43,766 nt of DNA from NCBI GenBank assembly GCA_022071945.1, contig JAJVIN010000018.1, positions 1-43,766 of the forward strand, given 5' to 3'. Positions 1 through 11,339 of this stretch are shown here, in pieces. Position 1 is the stretch's first letter. The number at the start of each line of letters is the position of its first letter. The notes beneath the pieces are model-generated. The model was not told the DNA's origin, made no database searches, and worked only from the letters and a program-made list of their open reading frames with translations. Position numbers and translations under genes: made by a program. Origin of the DNA: Thermoanaerobaculia bacterium. GTDB lineage: Bacteria; Acidobacteriota; Thermoanaerobaculia; UBA5066.

Positions 1-42
1 CCGACGTTGTCCCTCGGGACTTCCTGCCGCTTGACGGCTCAT
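1..42 (-). CDS. 5' end of an unidentified gene leaving the window
   Basis: A perfect ribosome site (AGGAGG on the minus strand, bases 53-48) sits 5 bases before an ATG at 42-40. The frame stays open for 14 codons to the window edge (MSRQAAGSPEGQRR). Only the start is visible, so no function can be given. The call rests on the ribosome-binding site alone and could be chance. Confidence 0.35.
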   Translation of the reverse strand, partial: MSRQAAGSPEGQRR

Positions 43-123
43 AACGGCCTCCTGATCTCCATCAAGAGGTTACCGCTCGGCCGGGTCCCCCTTCATGTCT
101 CGTCGGTCTGAGGCGGAGCCTCG

Positions 124-519
124 TTAGTAATGGGGCTGGCACCCGAGATCCGGAACTGTCCAACAGCTAATATAGGACTGCTGCGTTTCAACGAGACGGT
201 CGTAGTACTGGTAGTCGACCAAGCGGTCGTTCTCCCACTTTGCCCAGTGTACGATACCCAGGCCGTCCGCTCGACCGAATACGGGGTCGATCCACGCGCC
301 ATATACGTAGAGTTCGGTGGTTATACCCCAATACTCCCACTTGCTCAGAGTCGAAATCGGGTGGTCGAGTGAACAATCCTGGCCCGTCCGGCAGTCCTTG
401 ATGAAGTACGAGCCCTCGGCGCCGAGAAAATACATCTCCCTGACGGTTCCGGGATTATCACACAGCTTCACTCCGGAACACCCGTCCCAGAGTTCTTCGT
501 TAGCCTGGCGGTCGAGCAT
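124..519 (-). CDS. Hypothetical Trp/Tyr/Cys-rich protein, possibly a gene fragment
   Basis: This 131-codon frame encodes a protein-like sequence rich in Trp, Tyr, Asp and Cys (for example YFLGAEGSYFIKDC and KWEYWGITTELYVYGAWIDP). The composition is not that expected of a shadow frame in GC-rich DNA. No family is recognised. The paired-looking cysteines suggest an exported protein, but this frame has no signal peptide. An in-frame stop (532-534) lies just before the ATG and no good ribosome site is seen. About 100-220 bases upstream on the same strand, in another register, there is a signal-peptide-like stretch. The ORF may therefore be the 3' part of a secreted protein gene broken by a frameshift. 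The region is less GC-rich than the rest of the window. Confidence 0.45.
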   Translation of the reverse strand: MLDRQANEELWDGCSGVKLCDNPGTVREMYFLGAEGSYFIKDCRTGQDCSLDHPISTLSKWEYWGITTELYVYGAWIDPVFGRADGLGIVHWAKWENDRLVDYQYYDRLVETQQSYISCWTVPDLGCQPHY

Positions 520-534
520 CGGCCGGATCCGTCA

Positions 535-1100
535 TATGTCGAGATGCCGGGTCCAACAGGTTGCGCTGTATTGTAGAAATAGCTTCGCCAGGAATGGAGC
601 GGCGGCGACGGCGGAGGTCATCCGTTCTCCGACAGGGCTGTCGGGGCTGCAGCGGCCGCGAAGCTAAGCAGAATCTCCAGAGTCACCAGCCGTGCCCTGT
701 CTCGGAAGGGAGATACGTGTTTCAGTCTCGGTGTCAACTCGAATCCTCCTCTCACTTGTCCCGCAAGGGTTGGTCGTTCACACACGTTGTGGAAGGCGAG
801 GCTGCAATTTTGTTTTTTTACCACGAAGCGGCCAGACAGTACAACAATAGGGAGGGTCTGGCACGAAGTCGCAGGTGGCGGGTTCCGGTGCCCTCGAGGG
901 GAGCATCGCGGCCCGCCGAACCCCTCTCGTTTCTTGGCGAGGCCATCTGATGGGAGCAGGCGATTCGGCCCACGAAAGCACCAGGAACACGAACGCCGCC
1001 AGGGGCAAGCCGGGAGAACCAGATGGTCCAGATCGACCCGGTCACCGCCCGGCGAAAGGGATCCCGTGAAACCGCTCCGACAGGGAGGAGAACGAAAGCC
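535..1100. other. Stretch without a convincing gene
   Basis: No frame here looks clearly coding. On the minus strand, AGAGGAGG lies 7 bases before a TTG at about 738. It opens a short frame ending near 618 whose end reads like a signal peptide (LEILLSFAAAAAPTALS). A second hydrophobic start-like segment (LPLAAFVFLVLSWAES) is encoded near 1008-960. Both run into stops or low-quality sequence. A T-rich run near 810-820 is the most AT-rich spot. The stretch reads as decayed coding DNA or long spacer. Confidence 0.4.
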
Positions 1101-1613
1101 TCAGCCAGCGTCGAGAGCCTGGGACGGGGCTTCCGGCCGGGTCCGGGCGAGCCGCGCGGAGGCGATCCGCAGGACGGGCAGAAGAAGGAAATAGAGGGCG
1201 AGCCCCAGGAACGGGCCCGCCACGGCCCAGGCCGCGACCGCGTGGATCGTGCTCGTCCAGAGGGTCGAGATCGCTTCCAGGGGGCTCGTCGTGACGACCT
1301 TGACGATTTCCATCGGCGAGAGCTTGAGCGGCTCCTGCCGGAACATCACCTCTCCCGCCCGGATCCACGGCAAGAGACACAGGACCTGCAGCGGAGCGCT
1401 GAGGTAGTTGATGAGCTGGATGACCGGCTGGTTCAGACGGAGGGCAATGGCGGCGGTCGTACACAGGATCGTGGTGGCTCCGATCACCGGAATCACCGAA
1501 ATCACGAGTCCGATCGCGATCGTCAGGGCGATCTTCTCCGGGGAGAGCCCCTGAGTCAGCTGCTCGAGCACGGGCTGCCAGAGCCACCGCTTCGCGAGGG
1601 CGAAGGGACTCAT
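1101..1613 (-). CDS. DUF2062 family membrane protein
   Basis: The 170-residue protein has the DUF2062 layout. It begins with a short basic N-terminus (ALAKRWLWQPVLEQLTQGLSP), followed by hydrophobic segments around residues 30-58 (a glycine/isoleucine-rich stretch with VISVIPVIGATTI), 60-85 (RLNQPVIQLINYLSAPLQ) and 115-150 (WAVAGPFLGLALYFLLLPVL). The conserved N-Q-P and N-x-x-S-x-P-x-Q elements of the family are present. The biochemical role of DUF2062 is not known. It is often found near glycosyltransferases or lipid and envelope genes. Its ATG overlaps the stop of the upstream fragment (ATGA at 1613-1610), so it is probably translated by coupling from that remnant. Confidence 0.85.
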   Translation of the reverse strand: MSPFALAKRWLWQPVLEQLTQGLSPEKIALTIAIGLVISVIPVIGATTILCTTAAIALRLNQPVIQLINYLSAPLQVLCLLPWIRAGEVMFRQEPLKLSPMEIVKVVTTSPLEAISTLWTSTIHAVAAWAVAGPFLGLALYFLLLPVLRIASARLARTRPEAPSQALDAG

Positions 1614-1894
1614 CCGTTCCGCCCCGGGGAGAGGTCTCCCACGGACCCGCCGGATCCGGGAGTTCGGATTTCCTTGAGCACGTCGATCCGCATCGCGATG
1701 TTCCCAGGCGCCATGATGCCAACAAACCAGCCGCTCCGGCGCGGAAGAGTGCGCCCCTTGTAGCAGGTCCAGGCGAAAAAGAACAGGAGGCCCGGCCGCT
1801 CTTCCCGTTCAAAAACATCGACACGGTGATGCCTGGCGAGGAGCCAGGCAGCGGATAATCCGGAAATGCCGGTCCCGACGACGGCGACACGCAT
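1610..1894 (-). pseudogene. N-terminal remnant of an FAD/NAD(P)-binding oxidoreductase
   Basis: The first ~36 residues are a textbook Rossmann FAD-binding start: MRVAVVGTGISGLSAAW (GxGxxG), then VDVFEREERPG with the acidic end of strand 2. Proteins of this group (amine-oxidase-like, starting MRVAVVGTGISG) run to 400 residues or more, but this frame ends after 94. The tail from residue ~37 (LLFFFAWTCYKGRTLPRR onward) matches nothing expected after the dinucleotide fold. A large deletion that joined the gene's 5' end to other DNA is the simplest reading. The ATG at 1894 is preferred over the GTG one codon upstream. The stop overlaps the DUF2062 start, so the remnant may survive as a translational leader. 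Confidence 0.55.
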
Positions 1895-2041
1895 CACGAA
1901 TCCCGCCTCGAATCAGGGGCACCCGGCGGCTCCCGGGACCTCCCACGAAATGGCCCACACCGTGGATGACTCCCCAGGCTCGCGGCCTTCTGGCGCGGGA
2001 CTCCTCGTCCCCGTGGACGCGAGCTCATGAAAGGATCTTCG

Positions 2042-3460
2042 ATGTTCGAAGCGTTCGACAAGGCCAAGGCCTTTCTTCACGAGAACCGGATCGAGATGGT
2101 CGACCTGAAGTTCTGCGACCTGTGGGGCCGATGGCATCACGTGACGCTCCCGGCCGGACGATTCCTGCCTTCGCTCATGGAGGAAGGGGTCGGGTTCGAC
2201 GGGTCGAGCGTCGGGTTCAAGACCGTGAGCGCGGGTGACATGGTCCTCGTGCCCGATCTCTCCACGGGCTTCGTCGATCCGTTCTGGGAAGGGCCCTGCC
2301 TCTCGTTCATCTGCGCGACGCTCGAGGCGGACACGCGAGAACCCTTCCTGTACGACCCGCGAGCCATTGCCCAGAGGGCCGAGGCCTACCTCGAGGAGGC
2401 CGGCATCGGGGGCGGGAGCCAGTGGGGCCCCGAGTACGAGTTCTACCTTTTCGACGGCATCAGCTACGAGAACGGCATGAACGTCGCCTCCTACAGGATC
2501 GAGTCGCGCGAGGCGGACTGGGAAAGCCACAAGATGGGGAGCGGTTACACGATTCCGCGGCACGGCGGCTATCACGCCATCCCGCCGCAGGACCACCTCA
2601 ACGCGGCCCGGACCCGCATCACAAAGAACCTCGAGTCGATGGGAATCGAGGTCAAGTACCACCACCACGAGGTGGGCGGACCCGGGCAGTGCGAGATCGA
2701 GACGCCTATCTTCCCGATGCTCAAGGCGGCCGACTCGACGCTTCTCGTCAAGTACGTCACCCGCCTCACGGCCTCGCAGATGGGCCTGACGGCGACCTTC
2801 ATGCCGAAGCCCCTCTACGGCGAGGCCGGCTCGGGCATGCACTTTCATCAGCTTCTCGTCAAGGATGGCGTGAACCTCTTCTACGACGCGAACGGCTACG
2901 GAACGCTGAACAAGATGGCCCTCAGCTACATGGCCGGCCTTCTCTTGCACGGGGGAGCGGTGATGGCGTTCACGAACCCGTCGACCAACTCCTACAGGCG
3001 CCTGGTCCCCGGGTTCGAGGCTCCCATCAGCGCGTTCTTCTCGCTCGGCAACAGGAGCGCCGCGATCAGGATCCCGAAATACGCCAACAGGCCCGACAGC
3101 GCGCGGTTCGAGTTCCGGCCTCCCGACGCCACCAGCAATCCGTACCTCGCCATGGCGGCCCAGCTCCTCGCCGGAATCGACGGCATCAAGCGCCAGCTCG
3201 ACCCCGCGGAGTTCGGATTCGGGCCCATCGACGAGAACATCTTCACCTGGCCAGCCGAAAAGCGAGCGCAGATCAAATCCTTGCCGACGTCTCTCGACGC
3301 GGCGATGGACGCTCTGGAGAAGGACCACGACTTCCTGCTCGAAGGAGGCGTCTTCAGCCGCGATCTGATCGACCGGTGGATCGAGCAGAAACGCCGCGAG
3401 GACCGCGAGGTGAGAAACCGGCCTCACCCGTACGAGATCGAGCTCTACTACGCCCTCTGA
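2042..3460 (+). CDS. glnA: Type I glutamine synthetase
   Basis: Makes glutamine from glutamate, ammonia and ATP in the cytoplasm, the main ammonia-assimilation step. The protein is about 472 residues and full length. It has the N-terminal beta-grasp part (EMVDLKFCDLWGRWHH), the GFDGSSV loop, metal-binding EYEFYLF and ETPIFP segments, the GSGMHFHQ motif, the NSYRRLVPGFEAP loop and the RFEFRPPDATSNPYLA substrate-binding region. The C-terminal NLYDLPPE-type tyrosine site for adenylylation is absent (the region reads KSLPTSLDAAMDALEKD). It should therefore be of the GSI-alpha type, regulated by other means. I start it at ATG 2042 because AAAGGA lies 6 bases upstream and the protein then begins MFEAFDKAKAFL, like its relatives. 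An ATG at 2027 would add five residues. It is a single gene, followed by a strong stem-loop. Confidence 0.95.
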   Translation: MFEAFDKAKAFLHENRIEMVDLKFCDLWGRWHHVTLPAGRFLPSLMEEGVGFDGSSVGFKTVSAGDMVLVPDLSTGFVDPFWEGPCLSFICATLEADTREPFLYDPRAIAQRAEAYLEEAGIGGGSQWGPEYEFYLFDGISYENGMNVASYRIESREADWESHKMGSGYTIPRHGGYHAIPPQDHLNAARTRITKNLESMGIEVKYHHHEVGGPGQCEIETPIFPMLKAADSTLLVKYVTRLTASQMGLTATFMPKPLYGEAGSGMHFHQLLVKDGVNLFYDANGYGTLNKMALSYMAGLLLHGGAVMAFTNPSTNSYRRLVPGFEAPISAFFSLGNRSAAIRIPKYANRPDSARFEFRPPDATSNPYLAMAAQLLAGIDGIKRQLDPAEFGFGPIDENIFTWPAEKRAQIKSLPTSLDAAMDALEKDHDFLLEGGVFSRDLIDRWIEQKRREDREVRNRPHPYEIELYYAL

Positions 3461-3495
3461 GCCGGGATCGAGAGAACCTCCGCGCAGCGAGTGAC

Positions 3496-3522
3496 GGGAG
3501 GCGGCCCCACGTGCCGCCTCCC
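3496..3522 (+). terminator. Stem-loop downstream of glnA
   Basis: GGGAGGCGGC (3496-3505) and GCCGCCTCCC (3513-3522) form a perfect 10-bp GC-rich stem with a 7-base loop, 35 bases after the glnA stop. There is no clear T tract, so it may stop transcription weakly or protect the mRNA 3' end. Confidence 0.6.
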
Positions 3523-3597
3523 AATCTCACTTCAGGTTCTCTTCGCGCAGGGCTTCTCCCGGCCGTCGATCAACTCGCGGCCGGGAAAAGCCCGTAT

Positions 3598-3813
3598 TCA
3601 GCGCTCGACTTCGAAACCGGCCGGCGGAGCCAGCAACGGCTCTCGGGCCGTCAGGACCGTCGCGGCAACGGGCAGGAGCACCGTGTGGGTGTTCACACCG
3701 AACGGGATGTGCATCTCGTAGAACCCGCTGGCCGAGACGGCAATCAGCGTCCCCTGGACTTGTTCGAACTTCGCCAGGGGGCACGTCACCAGAACCTTCA
3801 TCGGGATATCCAT
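3598..3813 (-). CDS. Small hypothetical protein, 71 aa
   Basis: The start is well supported: GGAGG on the minus strand lies 8 bases before the ATG at 3813. The sequence alternates hydrophobic and polar residues (VLVTCPLAKFEQVQGTLIAVS, FYEMHIPFGVNTHTVLLPVA) and looks like a small all-beta fold. No family is recognised. It is the last gene of the minus-strand run ligA - response regulator - this gene, 37 bases after the regulator's stop. It is probably a real conserved small protein of unknown role. Confidence 0.6.
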   Translation of the reverse strand: MDIPMKVLVTCPLAKFEQVQGTLIAVSASGFYEMHIPFGVNTHTVLLPVAATVLTAREPLLAPPAGFEVER

Positions 3814-3850
3814 CTCGTTCGCCTCCTCGTGCCCGGCATTTTAGCGACCG

Positions 3851-8149
<4,299 letters not shown>

Positions 8150-8171
8150 TCCCCGGGAAAAAGGAGCGACG

Positions 8172-9077
8172 ATGGGACTTCTGAAGGAATTCCTCACGAT
8201 AGACGCCGAGAGGCGCTCGGCGCACCAGTCGCTCCGGCAGGAGACGTTGCACCGGCGCCTGCGCATCGAGGAGCTTTCCCAGGAAGCGAGACGGAAGCGC
8301 GACGAGATCAGCGTCCTCGATGAAGAGCTCGCCCGGCTCACCTCGGACATGATCCGCCTCGAGCAGGACATCCTGGATCTGGAACAGCGGCGTGACGAGT
8401 ACGAGCACGAGGCGATCTCGAGAAAGGCGGAGAGCCTCGTCCGAGCTCTGGAGAGCGAGGCGGAAGGGGCACAGCGGTTCGCGGACGAATTCAGACGGCT
8501 CAGGGCCTCCTACACCGCCACGCGCGACCGGCTCCTCTCGATGAGCGACACCAGCCGGCTCCTCGAGAGCTTCCACCAGCTCGAGAAGTTCCTCAGCGAC
8601 ACCGGACACCCGATTCCCGAGGCCGCTCGCGCGGCCCTGCAGAAGGAGCGCGCCGACCTCCTCGTCAAGATCGGCCCCCTGGTCCAGCCTGCTCCGATCC
8701 CGGACAGCATCTGCAGGACCACGATCGTCTACTCCGCCATTGACGGACGTGGGGCCCGGGCGCTGGCCGCCATCGGCCTCCCGCCACCCGCGGCGAGCCC
8801 CGCCTCGCACGATGTGCTCTCCCTTCTGATGCTCGGGGCCTATGCCTCCTCGGTCGAGCGGCTCGGCAACGTGGCGCCGGTCCCCACCCCCGTCGCCGGC
8901 GGGAGCCTCTTCAGTTTCGTCCCGGTCTCTTCGCAGCCGGCCGAATCCGCCTTCGAGCTCTGCCTGGCTCTCGACGAAGGTCTTCGCAAGGCCGCAACCT
9001 CGCTTCAGATCCGTATCGAAACCGCCAACTTGTTCATAGAGCCCGAGATCGCCGAAGCGGTCTTCCTGGCGCCCTAG
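8172..9077 (+). CDS. Coiled-coil protein of unknown function
   Basis: AAGGAG lies 5 bases before the ATG. The 301-residue product has no signal peptide. Residues ~10-110 form a long heptad-rich coiled coil (LRQETLHRRLRIEELSQEARRKRDEI and onward, rich in Glu, Arg and Leu). A second helical part follows, then a mixed C-terminal half (~170-301) with hydrophobic and proline-rich stretches (IGLPPPAASPASHDVL, PTPVAGGSLFSFVPVS). No family is recognised. It starts 22 bases after miaE and ends 19 bases before the next small gene, so the three are probably co-transcribed. It may be a cytoplasmic scaffold or regulator, but nothing in the sequence fixes a role. Confidence 0.75.
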   Translation: MGLLKEFLTIDAERRSAHQSLRQETLHRRLRIEELSQEARRKRDEISVLDEELARLTSDMIRLEQDILDLEQRRDEYEHEAISRKAESLVRALESEAEGAQRFADEFRRLRASYTATRDRLLSMSDTSRLLESFHQLEKFLSDTGHPIPEAARAALQKERADLLVKIGPLVQPAPIPDSICRTTIVYSAIDGRGARALAAIGLPPPAASPASHDVLSLLMLGAYASSVERLGNVAPVPTPVAGGSLFSFVPVSSQPAESAFELCLALDEGLRKAATSLQIRIETANLFIEPEIAEAVFLAP

Positions 9078-9096
9078 AGTCCGCAAGGAGCGATCG

Positions 9097-9408
9097 ATGA
9101 CCGCACGCTGGATTGGAGACGTTGCCACCGAAACCGGTCTTTCCCCTCTCGACGTGGCCCGGCTCCTGGCCCTGCAGGGAATGTACCCATACAGCGGCTA
9201 TCTCGAGGATCAGCACGTCATGATGCTGCGCGCCAAGCGCGCCGAGCCAAAGGGCCGGGACGTTCTGGCAACCCAGACGAAGAAGGTCGTCCCGCTGCCC
9301 CCGCTGGAGGAGGAGAAGTCAGCCATCACGTCTCCCATTCCCTCGATGCCAAAGGACGGCTCGGAGGAAAAGACGATGATCCTGCCTCCGATGAACTCGG
9401 GAAGTTGA
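9097..9408 (+). CDS. Small hypothetical protein, 103 aa
   Basis: AAGGAG lies 5 bases before the ATG. The N-terminal half reads like a small helix-turn-helix (IGDVATETGLSPLDVARLLALQGM), followed by a Tyr/Gly turn and a basic helix. The C-terminal 45 residues are Pro/Ser/Glu-rich and probably unstructured (VVPLPPLEEEKSAITSPIP). Its TGA overlaps the ATG of the TonB receptor gene (TGATG at 9406-9410), so the two are translationally coupled. A DNA-binding or adaptor role is possible but unproven. No family is recognised. Confidence 0.65.
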   Translation: MTARWIGDVATETGLSPLDVARLLALQGMYPYSGYLEDQHVMMLRAKRAEPKGRDVLATQTKKVVPLPPLEEEKSAITSPIPSMPKDGSEEKTMILPPMNSGS

Positions 9409-11327
9409 TGGGAATCGAGAGAACGTCGAATCTCGCGGTTTCCCTGCTTCTCGCCTGGCTGATCCACTCCGTCCCCGTGGCATGGGCCGGGGAAACAGAG
9501 GTTCCTGGCGAGCCGGGCGCCGAGGAACCCGCGAAGCGACAGAGCTCCAGGAGAGCCGCGACATCCGTCACGGTGGTTGCTTCGCGAACCAACACCGAAA
9601 ACGCGGGTGCTACGGTCGTCGTCCTCGACCGCGAGGACATCCGGAGGCTCCCGGTGAGGTCAGTGCCGGAGCTCCTGAAATGGGTGCCCGGAGTCGATGT
9701 CCAGCAAAGGGGCGTCGAGGGCATCCAGGCCGACATCAGTCTGCGAGGAGCCGACTACAACGGGACCCTCATCCTCGTCGACGGCGAGCCCGTAAACGAC
9801 CCCCAGACCAATCACCACTCCGCCAACCTCGACGTTCCGCTCGATGCCGTCGAACGCGTCGAGGTCCTTTACGGAAGCGCTTCGTCCCTCTATGGCTCCG
9901 GCGCCGTGGGGGGCACCATCAACATCGTGACGCGGGGTGCCAGCCTCGCCCGGGCCCGAGCCCAGATCGAGGGCCGCTACGCTCACGGGAGCAACTCGCT
10001 CGACTCCGGTGGGGTGCGCCTCGGCGGACGGTTCTCCGACAGGTTTTCGATGGCGGCCGACTGGGGAAGGTCGGAGTCAAGAGGCTTTCAGGACGGGACG
10101 GAATTCGATTCGACGACCCTCCGTCTCACGTCGCGTCTCGATCTCGAGCCCGGGCCGCTGACCCTCTCTCTGGGGTACGCGGGCCGAAGGTTCGGGGCGT
10201 ATGGCTTTTACGGCACGCGCTTCCCCTACCAGCAAGAGACCACCCGCGCCCGGACCGGACGGCTCGGAGGAGAGCTCACGTTCGGTGCCTGGACGGTCTC
10301 GCCCTCGGTCGCGGCGCGGGATCACCACGACGATTTCGTCCTCGACCGCAACCGGCCGGAGTTCTACGAGAACCTCCACGACACGCTGGTCTGGACCGAA
10401 AGGGTGACGGCCCGGCGGACGGTTTTCGGCGGCGTGCTCGTGGCGGGACTCGAGGCGTCGCAGGAAGAGATCGAGTCGTCGAACCTCGGAGACCATGATC
10501 GCCAGAGGCAGGCGGTCTTTTTCGAGTACGACAGGGCGCTCTCGACACGGACGCAGGCAAGACTCGGCCTGCGCTGGGACAACTTCTCCGACTACGACTC
10601 GCGGCTCTCGCCCCAGTTCTCCATCGCGCACTCCCTGGGGGGTGGATTCCGGCTTCGCGCCTCCGCGGGCACGGCGTTTCGCATCCCGACCTTCACGGAG
10701 CTCTACTACAGGGATCCCGGCACCCAGGGAAACGAGGAGCTTTCGGCCGAGAAGTCGTGGACGGTCGAGGCGGGGGGCCGACTCGAGAAGGGGAAGCTCT
10801 TCGTGGATCTGGCTGTCTTTTACCGCGAGAGCCAGGATCTCATCGACTACGTCCGCTTCGAACCGGGCGGAACTTTCTACGCCAGGAACATCCGGAACGC
10901 GGAGTTCACAGGGATCGAGTTCTCAGTGGGAAGCACCTTCTCGTCGTCCGCGCCCTTTCGGGTGACGAGGATCTCGGCCCACGGCACCTACCTCTTTTTC
11001 GACCTCGCGGATCTCGCTCGCGAGGCGGGCGGAGCCGTGGAGGGGCGCTACGTGCTCGATCCGCTGGAGTACAAGTTCGACCTCGCCGTGGCCGGGTTCT
11101 TCCCCCTGGAGGTGAGCTTTCTCGCCCGCACGACCTACTTCGAGAGGCCCAGCTCGGGAAGCCCCGGGCCGCTTTTCGACGCCCGCATCGCCCGGCAACT
11201 GCTCGAAGGCCAGATCATTGAGCTCTTCGTCGAGGGGCGAAACCTCTCCGATCGAACCTACGAGGAGAGGCCCGGAGTCCCGCTTCCCGGCCGGACGTTC
11301 TCCGGGGGATTCCACATCACCTGGTAA
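9408..11327 (+). CDS. TonB-dependent outer-membrane receptor (BtuB/FepA-like)
   Basis: Imports a scarce ligand across the outer membrane with energy from TonB. It is 639 residues. It has a signal peptide (VSLLLAWLIHSVPVAWA-GE), then the plug domain (about 45-160: SVTVVASRTNTENAG, IRRLPVRSVPELLKWVPGVDVQ, SLRGADYNGTLILVDG, VERVEVLYGSASSLYGSGAVGGTINIVTRG), then a long beta-barrel. The barrel includes the RASAGTAFRIPTFTELYY signature and ends in FHITW with a terminal aromatic as outer-membrane barrels need. The plug is of the BtuB kind. The ligand cannot be told from sequence; cobalamin, siderophore or another ligand is possible. No riboswitch or transporter genes lie beside it. The ATG at 9408 is preferred over the TTG one codon upstream. 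Confidence 0.93.
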   Translation: MGIERTSNLAVSLLLAWLIHSVPVAWAGETEVPGEPGAEEPAKRQSSRRAATSVTVVASRTNTENAGATVVVLDREDIRRLPVRSVPELLKWVPGVDVQQRGVEGIQADISLRGADYNGTLILVDGEPVNDPQTNHHSANLDVPLDAVERVEVLYGSASSLYGSGAVGGTINIVTRGASLARARAQIEGRYAHGSNSLDSGGVRLGGRFSDRFSMAADWGRSESRGFQDGTEFDSTTLRLTSRLDLEPGPLTLSLGYAGRRFGAYGFYGTRFPYQQETTRARTGRLGGELTFGAWTVSPSVAARDHHDDFVLDRNRPEFYENLHDTLVWTERVTARRTVFGGVLVAGLEASQEEIESSNLGDHDRQRQAVFFEYDRALSTRTQARLGLRWDNFSDYDSRLSPQFSIAHSLGGGFRLRASAGTAFRIPTFTELYYRDPGTQGNEELSAEKSWTVEAGGRLEKGKLFVDLAVFYRESQDLIDYVRFEPGGTFYARNIRNAEFTGIEFSVGSTFSSSAPFRVTRISAHGTYLFFDLADLAREAGGAVEGRYVLDPLEYKFDLAVAGFFPLEVSFLARTTYFERPSSGSPGPLFDARIARQLLEGQIIELFVEGRNLSDRTYEERPGVPLPGRTFSGGFHITW

Positions 11328-11339
11328 CGGAAGGAACAG

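Noticed and set aside
778-1008. 76-codon minus-strand frame with a hydrophobic start
   Set aside because: There is no ribosome site and the sequence after the hydrophobic run looks random. It is reported only as a possible relic.
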